Shown: positions 21,872 through 33,789, counted from the stretch's first letter. The stretch: DNA of 64,000 bases from Guyanagaster necrorhizus (GCF_019112545.1 NW_025064934.1:1-64000), one strand, 5' to 3'. Numbers and translations are program-made. The notes: generated by a model from the sequence alone, not told the origin.

Positions 21872-23460
21872 ATCATCCTCTACTGAGTCCAATACTTTTC
21901 TTTCATCATGTTGAGCACCAAGAAGTGTTGGAATTGAGGTGCTGGTCATTCAGAGGGAGACATATTAGACTCAGAGGAGAGGTATATTTTATTGTATAGA
22001 GTAAGAACAGTGGTGGTTCTGAGTCAAGTGAATAGGTATGAAAATGTCAAAATATAAGGTAAGCAGTAAAATATATATAAATAGAATATGATATTAAAGC
22101 CATGAAAACCAAATCTCAACAAGAAGACCAGTTCAAAGGGTCCAAGGAAGATGAGATCCAAAGTGAAACATGTCTGTTCCTCTCCTTTTGTTACTTGACC
22201 CTCTAGCCGATCATTCTCTAGGGCGATCTCAAGACACTGTGCCCATATGTTGGTTTTTTTCCCTCTTCTTCTCAATGACATATCAACTCAACATCATCCA
22301 GGCATGCTACAGGCCCCCTCTGGCATCTAATCCTGTTTATCCAAGCCTCTCTCCTTCAGAAGCCACTGTTTGTCTTCTGGATGAGCACACATGTTCCAAT
22401 CAACAATGCGTGTTCATGGTCAAGCCTGACAGCCATCTTCAAATCCCAGAATCAAAGAGACCTAGGGTACTATTCAAAGTCCCTGTTCCTCAGGTGGATC
22501 TCCCAGCCCTAATGCCAAAGAATGAGTGTACCATCCTGTTCTCTATGACCTCACCAGGTAGTATGGTCTTTGGACACTTGGTGACAGATGCTCTTGCAAG
22601 AAGGCACCTCGCTGACTCCCACATCCTGGCCTCCTGGGACGAGAGGTTCAAATGGAGGACTGAATATGTCTGGCACTTTTCTGTGAATAGGATTAGCTTC
22701 TCCTCATTGGTGGTTAATACTGAATATAAACCCATTTCTGTAGTGGCCAGGATATGACATGAGGAAGATCATTGCATTTTCTCTCAAAAATGCAGGCATT
22801 CATATGCACGAAGACCTTGTGTTCTTTTTGGCTAGTCACATAAAGACATTCATCTTAGTATGCCCCTCTCTCTCTCACTTTTTTCCACTCCCCTCTTAAC
22901 ACATCCACTGTAGGAATGTATGAAAGGTGCACTCAAAGGTGCAGGCACTGACCTGAACTGGGCCATCACAGAGGACCACACCCTCGATGACTTTGGTATC
23001 TCATCATTCTGGATGCTGGAAAATGATATGTGGTGTGTCATGGTCACCATGAAACAGGATATTGCTGATGAATATTCATTCTGCTTGGAGAGAGCAGTGG
23101 TGGAGGTGGCAGTGGAAAAGGAGACAAAAAGGAAAGCCTCATGAATGTCTGAGGAAATGGAGGATGAGGAGTATGAAGATGGGGATGCTTATGATATGAG
23201 TGTGAAACAGGGATATTCTCAGTATTGTGGCAGTTATCATTACTAGAGTGCTCGACTATCCTATGCACATCATCAACAATTTGTTATTTCTTGAATTCTT
23301 CTGCAAGATCAACTACTTATCTTTTACAACAGAAATCCTATCTGAGATAAGGGCATGATCTTCTGCGATAGTAGAATGGTTCTCAATGAGATGATTGTAG
23401 TCTGTCTACATTATATTTACATGATGGGAATCTATCCTGAAGTTTGTCAGCATCGTACAC
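21872..23460. other. CpG-poor DNA with unidentified gene-like remnants
   Basis: Continues the segment broken by the copia insertion. An open plus frame at 22260-22757 has protein-like content (a region ending ERFKWRTEYVWHF...KPISVVARI). It faintly recalls small basidiomycete proteins of the DUF6593 type, but I could not confirm this. Another open frame lies at 22920-23144 (LKGAGTDLNWAITEDHTLDDFG). No transposon domain was recognised. The stretch may be decayed host gene copies. Confidence 0.35.
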
Positions 23461-23479
23461 GAGTATTTCTCACTGCCAG

Positions 23480-23985
23480 ACCACTCATTTTGAAAGGTAT
23501 TTTGTCTGTCGACAATGCAATCAAGGCAATGGATGTTGGCTGCCATGGAATAGTTGTCTCTAATCATTGTGAGAATATAATTCATAGCAATATTCAATGT
23601 GTGTTGAACATTTCCTTAGGCAGTTGACAAATTGATGGCTCTATTCTGTCCCTTGTTGCACTAGAAAAGATCACAGATGACCCTCACATTCAAGCTATGC
23701 AGATTGAGGGAAATTTTACTATCATTTTTGACTCTAGCATATGGTGAGGTAGTGATATAATTAAGGCCATTGTGCTTGGTGCACAAGCTGTCTTATGTAT
23801 GTGGTTTCTGATTCTGTTGAGTGTAATTCTCAATCTATCCAGTGGGTTGACCCTACATGTACGGTTTTGCTATTAGCAGCAATCAGGGAGTTCAAGAAGT
23901 CATACATGGCATACTGTGTGAAGCTGAAATCACTCTAGGATTGTGCAGGTATTCTAACCTGAGCCAAATATGGGAAAAGAAGAAT
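23480..23985 (+). pseudogene. FMN-dependent alpha-hydroxy-acid dehydrogenase, C-terminal fragment with fossil introns
   Basis: The fragment matches the C-terminal half of the lactate/glycolate oxidase family, which oxidises 2-hydroxy acids with FMN. Readable blocks are PLILKGILSVDNAIKAMDVG, HGIVVSNH, QIDGSILSLVALEKI, IIFDSSIW*GSDIIKAIVLGAQAVL and YMYGFAIS, then VQEVIHGILCEAEITLGL. The FMN/substrate motif NHGGRQ is now broken: its Arg codon is TGA. Two GT-AG introns are still recognisable (about 23571-23620 and 23797-23841), so this was copied as genomic DNA and not through mRNA. The N-terminal half is missing. It is decayed in the same way as the transposons. Confidence 0.75.
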
Positions 23986-24257
23986 AAAATCATGGAGAAG
24001 ATGGACTTGGGTTTCTATTCACCTTAGACTTTAAACATCTGTATTCTGTGGTGGCTGAGAAAAGAATGTATTTCATGGTTTCCAATGATGTGTTGGAATT
24101 GGAGGCAACAATTAAACCTTCTCTTCATCTTAGGGTTAAGATGCCAATGCCGCAGAATGGAGTTTACAATCACATATTTCTCACTCCACTCCAGTCATGA
24201 TGACCTCTTCCCTGAATACATTCTCTTCAGGTTGCATGCTGCCATTCTGTTTTCTTA
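23986..24257. other. Left flank of the complete pogo element
   Basis: CpG-poor DNA with no recognised coding content. It ends with TA (24258-24259), the pogo target dinucleotide. It shows no similarity to the Helitron that follows on the other side of pogo, which it should if pogo had simply inserted here. Confidence 0.5.
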
Positions 24258-24259
24258 GT

Positions 24260-26657
24260 ACAGTTGACTATCTCACAATGCATATAGTCAGAAGACACCA
24301 AAACTGTATGTGTTTATAGATTTATGCAGAACCAAAATAGCATGTGATGTGACATGTGACTTTATGTGACAACATCATCATTGCCCCAAAATGCTGTCAG
24401 TGGCTTTTGGGTCAGCTTTCCATGCATCTCCTTGAATAATGCCTCTCTCAACTTCCTCAGCTGTGGTACTAATCCACCCTGGTCACCTTGTGAAACACAA
24501 AATGCCTCCAGCTTTTGAATAAGCTCAAATCCTTCCCTTGTAGTTATCAAGGTCTGTTCTTTCTCACCCTCCTCTTTCTCTTCTTCCTCCTCATCATCAT
24601 CAATGACAGTTATTTCCCCATTTTCTACTGCAATATCATGCTTGACAGCAGCAACAATCTCCTCATCTGTTGGCATCACCTCAAGATCTTCAGTATACTC
24701 TTCTGCAATAGAGTTAACCATCTCTTCAATGGTTGGAATGAGACCAAACATGCAATTTCATTGTTTCAATTCAACAAGATGGTCCTTCAACATTATCTCT
24801 GCTGTCTGGAGCTGTTGAATGGAGGCAATTTGGGTGGGAGATGTGTTCATTTTTGACTGTGACAAAGAAGCCAACTGATTGACTGCCTCCAGTGCTTTAC
24901 CAACATCATTCTCTGCATTCATAACAGTCATAAGAGCAGGACACCAGTCAGCATCAGCATATTGGTTTCCAAGCAGATCCTGCAATGCCTGTTCGATCCC
25001 TGGAAGCATGTATTTGTCTGTTGAGGCAAAGTCATGAACAAGGTTCTATGCAGACTTGAGGAGTGAGGCATCTTGAAAATTATTGGATGGTGTGGTAGAC
25101 TGTGACTTGGGTGCATTGTCAGGCATTATACTGGTGTGTTTCCAGCAGTTTGCTATCGTTTCACTGCTGACATTTGCCCAAGCATCATGAGTGATAGTCA
25201 TAGCTTCAAGAAGATCAAGCTTGAAGATCTCAGACTCTCCAAGATCATTGAGATCAAGTGCATGGATATACATGGCATTCTGATAATGTGCCTTGAAGCA
25301 GCAGATAATATCAGCATCTAGCAGCTGAACATATGGAGTCATATTGGGCTCAAAGAACTCCAGCTTTATGTTATGAAGTGTATAAGCAATGGAATGCCCT
25401 TGAAAGTTGTCCAAGGTCAGCAGAACCTGTCATATCTTCCTCTTTATTTTTAAATCAAACATTTTCATCCACTCTGTAAATATTTTGCTCATCATCCAGG
25501 CCTTCTTGTTATTCTGATAATAGAATCCTATTACTGTTGGACTCTTTTTTTTAAAACACCATAGTTGCTTTGACTTTCTAATAAAAACAACTGGCATCCA
25601 CTCACTCTCATCTGCATTCACAGCAAAATACATGGTGATGTGAAACTTGTCCTGTTTCTGTTCACTCATAAGACCAGACACCAAGATACAATCTGGAATA
25701 GCAAAGATGACAAGACCAGATTCATTAATATTCTATCTGTCCTACATCACATATTTTATCATAATGCTATAAAGACACACATGTTCTTTCTCCACTGCCA
25801 CCATATCCACTGAGCCTGCTTCTCCATGCTGCCAAACCTCCTGAATCTTCCATGCCTTGCAGAATGACCTCAACCATCCCTCTCTTTTCAAACACTGATC
25901 CTCTGGAATATTCATCAGATTTTCAATCTGATTTCACTTCTCTATCAGCATTGCATCAGTCACAGTCTCATCTCAAAGCTGCATGTTCTGATACCAGGAT
26001 GCAACAGCATGCTCCACATCAGGTTGGGTGACAATATGAGACTTTTTGGATGATAGTGCATTAGGGTTCTCATTTGCATGCTGTTTGATTTTTGTATGAG
26101 ATGCCAGTTTCCATAAAAGAGTTGATTGGGTAAAGAGCAGTACACCTTCCTTTTAGTTTGTGAAATGTGCCACAATGTCAGCATGTCAATGGGAAGGATG
26201 GTTATCAACATGTTTGAATACTATGAGCCAGTCTCCTGTTGTGAGATGTGGGCAGGAGATCTGCTTTAGAGGCTGAGCTGATGATGTGTACATTGGGACT
26301 TTCTCCTTCTGTTTTGTATGCTTATATGGATTTCCAGGTTTAGCATGCAGTTTTTGTGTTGGTTCAGAAGGCATGTTTATAGAGATATAGGCTGTGTCAC
26401 TTTACAATAATTTTTTTTGTGTTTGTCATAGTCTATACAAACAAATTATGTTCTTTATTGTTCTAATATATGCATAATGTCATATCAGCTTACTATAATT
26501 TTTGATCTGACAATGCATATTCCTAACTAGAACCATATGCATTATGCGATATGCATTTCTAGCCTATTTCCCTGCTTCTCAACTGCATTCCAGCCCAATC
26601 CATATGCAAAGTCAGAATTATGCATTTCGACATCATGCATTGTGAGATAGTCAACTG
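24260..26657 (-). mobile_element. Complete pogo/Tigger DNA transposon, inactive
   Basis: The element is 2398 bp with 23-bp perfect terminal inverted repeats beginning CAGTTGACTATCTCACAATG. TA dinucleotides lie on both sides (24258-24259, 26658-26659), the target duplication of the pogo superfamily. A transposase of the DDE_1 type runs on the minus strand. The last 112 bases on the left also occur inverted at 1-112. Stops in the transposase and a changed catalytic residue show that it can no longer move itself. Confidence 0.92.
24362..26374 (-). pseudogene. Pogo/Tigger transposase (DDE_1 family)
   Basis: The start is an ATG at 26374 (MPSEPTQKLHAKPGNPYKHT), the stop is in the left terminal region at 24362. 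A DNA-binding region (about 25800-26200) includes WLRSFCKAWKIQEVWQHGEAG. The DDE nuclease blocks are NINESGL, VNADESEWMPVVFIRKSK, GFYYQNNKKAWM, TLDNFQGH (second Asp), LEFFEPNMTPYVQLLDADIICCFKAHY in two parts (third Asp) and WANVSSETIANCWKHT. In relatives the first block is N-[M/V]-DE-[S/T]-G, so the first catalytic Asp has become Asn. Several internal stops (for example near 25040, 25430 and 25730) break the frame. An acidic Glu-rich stretch lies near 24600. Relatives cut and paste DNA at TA sites. Confidence 0.88.
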
Positions 26658-27148
26658 TATTTGGAAAAGTTAAAGCTATTGTGCATACAATCAAATTTTA
26701 AAAATATGGACTTCCTCATATGTATCTTCTGATTTTTTTAGATTCTGAATACAAAATCCATTCTTTGCTAATGTTGATTCAGTTTCATCTGCTTAAATTT
26801 CAGATCCTGAAACATATCCAATTCTTTATAAGATTGTCACCAGATGTATAGTTTATAGTCCCTGTGATAATCACTGCATGAAAGATAGTCACTGTATAAA
26901 AAACTATTGAAAAGAATTCAATGATTATACTGAATTCACTACCAGTGATGGATATCCTAATCTGGCACATCCTAACAATGGTCATGAGTATGTTAAGATG
27001 AATGGTTAAACATATACTGTCTACACCAACTATATATTGTTTTATATAATATTTATCTTAATATACATTATAACTGTCACATCAATATAGAGGTTTGTGT
27101 TACTGTCAAGACTATCAAATATATTCATAAATATATTTACAAGGGTCA
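26658..27148 (+). mobile_element. Helitron middle part (continues the piece at 113-2215)
   Basis: Directly after the pogo end, the plus strand encodes FGKVKAIVHTIKF*KYGLPHMYLLIF, the conserved Helitron replicase block after the DIFGKV junction. Next is a NHCMKDSHCIKNY...DGYPNLAHPNNGHEYVK part and finally KYIHKYIYKGH just before the gypsy 2 LTR. The histidine in GLPHMYLL belongs to the HUH nickase motif of the family, whose second histidine is replaced here by Tyr (HxH changed to HMY). The frame changes several times. Confidence 0.82.
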
Positions 27149-27606
27149 TGTTATGATTTTTCCCTTTTTTTTCTTGAATAACCCCTATTTATGCTTAGTC
27201 AGAGCATCTAGACCAGTGCTTTGGACTGTGGGACAGGCTTAGTCATCATAATAGGCTGAGTCTGCTATTGTCCTTCAATGTGATGATGACCCTCAATAAT
27301 GGACAATACTCTTTTGTAGATAGTAATGATGCTCAAGAACAAAGGGCACTATAATGTAGAAGCTCACAATTAGTAGGAATATATTTAACTCAAGCCTGAA
27401 CAGTATATAAGTAGTGTAGCTCTTGCTGTATATCTTCAGCTTTAAGCTAAAGTTTATTCTTCTACCACTTCATCTTGAGCCAATCACCTTTGGCCTTGAA
27501 GCACTAGATTTGCAAGCACACACAAGTGAACTCTAGTGTGACTGTATAAACTTGATATAGTGCTAGTTTATTATATGTTCAGATCACATGCAACTTGGGC
27601 TTAACA
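27149..27606 (+). repeat. Gypsy 2 5' LTR
   Basis: It begins TGTTATGATTTTT and ends GGCTTAACA. The TATA box is TATATAAG (27403-27410) and the predicted transcript start AGCTTTAAGCTAA is at 27438-27450. It differs from the 3' LTR nearly only by transitions, with seven TG-for-CA sites, all TG in this copy. Confidence 0.93.
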
Positions 27607-27620
27607 ATTAGCTTGAAGCT
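27607..27620 (+). promoter_or_regulatory. Gypsy 2 self-priming site
   Basis: ATTAGCTTGAAGCT follows the 5' LTR directly. It is complementary to the R start in the same LTR, with one C-to-T change there that still allows a G:U pair. Confidence 0.7.
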
Positions 27621-27649
27621 TACACTTCCCTTTTTTTACACATATTAGC

Positions 27650-30600
27650 ATGAAGAAAACTGAATGCCACTATCAAATACATCAACCCCTGATCTCACTG
27701 ATGACTTCTTCAAACTATTGGCTTCTATTATTGAAACACTTCTAAGTTTACTTGCAATCATCCAACTTTGTTGAGGATGACAATCAATAGCTGCTTGGAT
27801 AGTCAGGCACTATCAAGCTTTCCAACAGGTATAACAGATTCTATAAAATGTTATGCCTGACCTCCTCTTCTATGACATCCTTATCTCTGCCCAAATGTTC
27901 TTTCAGCCTGCCTTTGGAATTATACCCAAAGTCCAGCCTGATGGCTCAAATCTGAGAAGTGATATAGAGAAAGAAGAACACTGATATCCCTCTTGACTCT
28001 CTCAACCAATTAACAGAAACAGCAACACTCAGCACACTGGGTTCAGAAACTCATGGATACTGACACACTTTTCTCTAGTCTCAAACCATGAAAATAAAAA
28101 CCTCTCTGACAACTTCTTTAACAATAAGCCATCTCCTAACCCTTCCACTGCTCCATCAGAGCACAGAATTGGGGACCATGCCTGAGACTCTCTTGATGCT
28201 GCTCAGGTGGCTCCAGGATCCTGGAACACATCCTCAGACTCTGGATATGACTCTCTCTATACAACCCTGGCTGAAAGCCTAACTACCTCTGTCCACACTG
28301 ACTATGGTAGTCATAGGGCCACTGACCTCTGGTCAAACAATGAAGACCCACAAGAGAGGTGGGGAATAAGGCTCCATGCCTAGGTCAACTCAGATGGAAA
28401 CCTTTGCACTAGACTTAGCCTTGATAGGGGCCTACAGGAACATTTTACACAAGCAGCAGAAACAGACTGAGCCAGTGCTCTTGCTGAGTATGCAGTGGCT
28501 CAGGCTCAGAATAAATATGAGAAGGCCCAGTATGACAGGCAGTACCATCACTGCCAGCATGAACTTGAGGCTGCCACCTGGAGATCTGATTCCCCAATCT
28601 GGTATAGCCTCTGAACAGAAACTTCAGGCCCTCTCTTCTGAGAGCCCAGCACATCAGCAGAAACAGACCCATGGACAGGATCTGCAGAAGCCATCACCCT
28701 GAGTAAAGCCACTTAGAGAGACACTTATTCTCCTGCCTCCAGAAACCTTACCATTGCCAACACAGATATCATTCTCTCAGACTCCAAATCCATCCTTGAT
28801 GCCTATGGACTTCAAGTGCTTCTTGATATCCATATTTCTGACAATGGCCTCCAGTGATTCCTTGGAGGAAGGGTTGCAGGATTATTCCTCAACCCACACT
28901 TCTATTGAAACTTCCATCAGTATCACTGAGAATTGGCAGAAGCAAGAGCATGAGGTAGTAGAAGGATATATCCTGAGATCAGCACTGGCCAACCTCTCAC
29001 AGAGTCTCCTCCTAGCCCCATCCCTGATGCTACCAGTCCCAGTATCAGGAATGAAGACCAGTTCTCCCACAATGATCAAGCCCCACATCCCATCCATCTA
29101 TGATCAGCCCAGCAGCTTTCCTGTTGAGGACAGCAAAAAAGAGGCAGATAATAAGGACAAGAAAGATGAGGAGAGTGATTGGTTTGCTCTCCCTAAGGCT
29201 TTCAAATATCCAGAGGACCCCAGTGAGATACTGGATAAGAAAGTATTGTTAGAGGAGATACAATAGAAATAGGGGAAAGAGTATGAAAGATTATACTAGA
29301 AAGAAACAGTGATTTTATAGAGGGATATTAGTTGGCTAATGATGCCTCTGAGATGAGAGTATACAGCCATGGATGATACTGAAAAAAAGGACATTTTATA
29401 GTATGCTGTGACTGAACAAGCTATTTTTATTTATAACAGGACCCACTCTGAAAACCAACTGGGAAAACTCCTAGCATACAAGTCCAAGTACAAGATTGAG
29501 CTGATGCTGTGGACTCCCCAAATCATGCTGAAACATGCCATTTATATGGCACCATCTATTTAAAGTGCTGGAATATGGTACACCTATACAACCCCTTCAA
29601 TTTGAAGCTCTGCCAGTTGGCTCAACTGATCCTGACCTTAACTGATAAGCTAAACTACTGGGTTCCAAAACCCTTGGATTAGCAGAGAAAGCCAACTCTT
29701 TAGCAGGCAACTGCCACCAGATAAGGCCAGACCCAGTGGGAAGGCTCCTGAGGTGGATAATCCAAAAGCAGTAAAATTAAGATTTATTATACAAAATGGG
29801 ATTATAGTGCAAAAGGAAGCATCACCTCCAAACAGCCCAGTTATGGATGACATCTTGCTCCACTCATTCCCCAGCCTGCCAGCTGAATGGTGATGGCCAC
29901 CATTCAATGAGTACCCAAACCTAATAGAGGCATTACCTGCTGTAAAGCTTGCAAACTCTCTGGTATGAGAAATATGTGTCTGCTCTTGCAAGTTCTTCTA
30001 TAATCATAAGGGGGAAATCCAGCAGCTCAGAGTGAATCCAACAGAATCCACTTAGAGCAGCAGCTCATTGGTAGAACAAACTCTAGTGTCTGCTTTGAGG
30101 CAGATAGACAGGACATAAGTGGAGTGTAAGGGGATAAGGTAGAAAATCTGAGAATGACTCTGAGCTGTCTGCTTGCACAATACCAGGCTCAAAGACTTTT
30201 GGGTATGCTTATGGCTTTGGCTTATTGGAGACTAGCAGAATTTTATTCCTTAGCTTTGTATCATAAAAGTTAGTTTTTTTCTATCTACAAGGTTATTCCT
30301 TAAATACCAAGATTCCAGAAGCCCACCTCCTTATCAGCTGTGGCCTCTACATGTGTCCAGACCAGTGGGACACCACCATTCTGCTCAGCAGGTCTACTAT
30401 CTATGAGTGAATCTGCTACACCTTCTATATCTGGTGTCTCATCAAATAGCTTTATAAGACTATCCATGCCTGATCCATCTCTGATTGGATGAAGTATCCC
30501 TTGTGTACATGCTCCAGCTGATATACATCCACTCCTAAGTGCTACAGTTATTCATCAGATGCAAAGAGGATGGACAATGGGAAGCTATCTGTTATTATCT

Positions 30601-31735
30601 TGCAGATTGTTGATCACACAGCAGGTCTCTGAGTGGGTCATGTCAGTGATCCATTGCTTGAACCATAGTGGAGAAATGGTTCTTTGTTTTGAAGGCAGAA
30701 TAAAGCTTACTGCTCAGCTCTCTTGATGCTCTGGCAGATCTAGAGTCAGAGCAACTGGAATTTGATGCCCATGAGCCAATGGTGCAGCACACCACAGACA
30801 CCACCATCATTAATTGTTAGCCTGATTTGGTTTGCAAGCTTTGACCATTTAAAGGCACATCAGATAATATTGATCACTTTCTTATTGACTGTAAGCAATA
30901 CTTCAAAGTATACTCTGTGTACTTCTCTTTTAATATTTACAGAGTCTCCTTCACCTCCACCTATCTAGAAGATAAAGACAAGGTCTGGTGGACCTTGCTC
31001 TCCCCTAGCCTTTTTTCAACAATCAGGCAGCATCACTGACTGTCATCCTGGCTGGTATTCAAACAACTCCTTTATGACAAGTTCACCAATCCAGCCATGC
31101 AGGAAGTATACAAGAATAAGATGAGAGAGTACAAGATGAGAGATAAGCCCACCATCAAATATTTCAATGAGCTGGAGCAACTTGGCAAGCTTGCCAGAAT
31201 ACAGGATGATGTCACCAATAATGGGAGGATGGTTGAAATGCTCAAATGGAGGGCATCTCCCTCCTACATCAAAATGATCTCAGACATCAGAATGAATATT
31301 CCAAAAGAATATGATGTATAGAAGGAATGGATTACTGAAATATATAAAGAATGACAGCAACAGAAGATGAAGCAGGCAAACCTTCAGGGTGATCACAAGC
31401 CCTATCAGCCACCAAGTATAAAGCCTGGCAATCAATCCAGCTCTACCAAAACCAGTGCCTCATCATCTAGTACTCCCACATATGGAATCCAGAAGACAGA
31501 CACTGGCACCATGTACACTGGGAGTGGCAAGCTGATGGACATAGATCAGCTCAAGAAAGAGGGCAAGTGCTTCAATTGCAGACAGAAGAGACACCTTTCA
31601 TGAAACTGCCTGACAAAGAAATGAACCCATAAAGATATCAGAGTGCAGATCACCAAGCTGCAGAAGGAGGCAGAAGGACTTAAGAAGCTCAGCAAGGACA
31701 TAAGGGTGGAGGAGGTAAAAGATGGAGCCAACCAG
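27650..31735 (+). pseudogene. Gypsy 2 gag
   Basis: A decayed gag with a long Ser/Pro/Gln-rich front part (about 28080-29270) and the capsid-like part at 30820-31330 (FKQLLYDKFTNPAMQEVYKN, YFNELEQLGKLARIQDDV). The zinc knuckle is near 31569-31610 (CFNCRQKRHLS*NC, with Gly-His replaced by Arg-His and a stop). The layout matches gypsy 1 and 3. Confidence 0.75.
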
Positions 31736-33272
31736 TGAGTGATTCTATTAGATCAGCTGATGGACTTAGCAGTGTGTCTTAAACAGCTGCTGGGCAGACT
31801 GATAGTACTTCTGTAGCTATATCTATGCCTAAACTATCTGTGCATTCAAATATACCCTTATCTGCTGCTACAAAACCACCAAAAGAATTGCCTAAACCAA
31901 AAACTCAACCACCCATGGGCTGAACAGAGAGAGCAACCTCCATCAGATGGCTCAAGCCCTTTGACACTGAATAGACTTGGCATTCCATCAAGGACACAAA
32001 GATAGAAGAAAAAGCAAAGGCAGTACTCAAAAATTGGGTACATAAGACCCAGGCTGAAGAAGTGATCAATAAGATAATTGAGAAAATGAGAAAAGCTGAG
32101 CAATGCCAAGCCTTGGAATGGCTCAATGAGCTTAAAGGACCCTGAAAGTACATTCAACAACAGAAGACCCCAGGACAGAACTTAACCACCAAGGCCCAAA
32201 TCAAGATACTCACATCCTGTTTCACATACACAGTGATGGCCCTGATTGACAGTGGCTGTACTGGTAGTTCTATCAATCATGCTTTTGTTGACAAAAACAA
32301 ACTACCAACTCAAGCCACTGCTGCCCTGATACCAGTGTACAATGCTGATGGTACTAAGAATCAAGCTGATTTAATTATTGAATTTTTCAAGCTATGACTA
32401 ACCATCAGTGACCATTCAGAGTGGATTGACCTGGTCATCACAGATCTAGGAACCAAGAAGGTATTCCTTGATCATGATTGGCTCATCTAGCACAACCCAC
32501 TTGTTAATTAGAAGACTGACTGAATCACATTTGCATAATGTCAATGCCATAAGATTCCTTTTGAGCTGCTGGATGAAGATCCTGAGAATCAGTGGGATGA
32601 AGAGATGGAGAACAGCAAGACTATTCTTGCTATAGACATGCAACAGGTGATGCACCATGCCAATGACTTGGCTGCAAGGGCCAATGCAGAGAAAGAGGAG
32701 AAGACATTTGAAGAGATAGTATCTGAATGGGTCTGAGATCATCAGAACCTATTCAGTAAAGAGAGTTTTGACAAGCTATTAGAACCAAAGCCATGGGATC
32801 ATGCATTCAAACTGATTCTGAATGCAAATGCTAACTTGGATTGCAAGACATACCCTCTTGGGAACCTAGAGCAACAGGAACTCAACAAGTTCCTAGATGA
32901 AAACCTCTTTAGTGGATGAATCCAGTCTTTCAAGTCACCTATGGCTTCCCCCTTCTTCTTCATCAAGAAGAAGGATGGGAAACTCTGGCCTGTCTAAGAC
33001 TACTGAAAGTTGAATGAGATGATAATCAAGAATCACTATCCCCTCCCACTGATTTCAGAGCTCATGGACAAACTACAGAGAGCTTGATTTTATATGAAAC
33101 TGGACATCAGATGGGAGTACAACAATATACAAATCAAGGAGGGCAATGAGTGGAAGGTGGCCTTCTGGACCAACCATGGTCCATTCAAACTAATGGTCAT
33201 ATTCTTTGGCCTTACAAACTCTCCTGCAACCTTCCAGTGGATGATGAATGACATCTTCAAAGATCTCATCAC
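31736..33272 (+). pseudogene. Gypsy 2 protease and first part of reverse transcriptase
   Basis: Protease motif ALIDSGCTGSSINHAFVDKN (about 32240-32300) keeps its Asp. DLGTKKVFLDHDWLI follows, then RT blocks SPFFFIKKKDGKL, NHYPLPLISELMDKL, MKLDIRWEYNNIQIKEGNEWKVAF and FFGLTNSPATFQWMMNDIFKDLIT. RT stops at the gypsy 3 insertion and goes on at 43181. Confidence 0.85.
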
Positions 33273-33731
33273 TGTTATGAATTTTCCATTCTTTTCTTGC
33301 TTTTACCCCTATTTATGCTTAGTCAGAGCACTAGGATGAGTGCTTAGAACTATAGGACAAAGCTTGGTCATCACAACCAGCCAAGTCCATCATTGTCTTT
33401 CAATGCAACAGCATTGCCCAACAATGCACAATCAGCCTTTTATGTATAATAACGATGCTCTAGGACAATGGACACAATGGACCCAGAAACACACAATTAG
33501 CCATAGTATTATTAGCAGACTCTGTACAGTATTTAAGACTGCTTGCTCTCACTGGTAAAACCCAGCTTCAAGCTAAAGTTTATCTTCACACTATTCTATA
33601 CTCAAGCTGATCTTTTTGGCCTTGTGACACTCTGATCAGAATATGCATCAGTGAACTCGGCTGATTCCTCAAAGTGCAAAGGGACACCTGTTTATCATGT
33701 GTATCTGTTCACATGATGCTTGAGTCTAACA
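33273..33731 (+). repeat. Gypsy 3 5' LTR (459 bp)
   Basis: It begins TGTTATGAATTTTCC and ends GTCTAACA. TATA-like CAGTATTTAAG lies near 33527-33537. The predicted transcript start AGCTTCAAGCTAA is at 33564-33576. Confidence 0.93.
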
Positions 33732-33745
33732 ATTAGCTTGAAGCT
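33732..33745 (+). promoter_or_regulatory. Gypsy 3 self-priming site
   Basis: ATTAGCTTGAAGCT follows the LTR directly. It contains the exact reverse complement of the 13-base transcript start in the LTR (33564-33576). Confidence 0.75.
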
Positions 33746-33789
33746 TGATCTTTCCCTTCCTCATGCATTATAGTGTGGAGAAAACTGAA

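Noticed and set aside
22920..23144. Resemblance of LKGAGTDLNW to an annexin repeat (KGxGTD)
   Set aside because: Only a few residues agree and the rest does not follow the annexin pattern.
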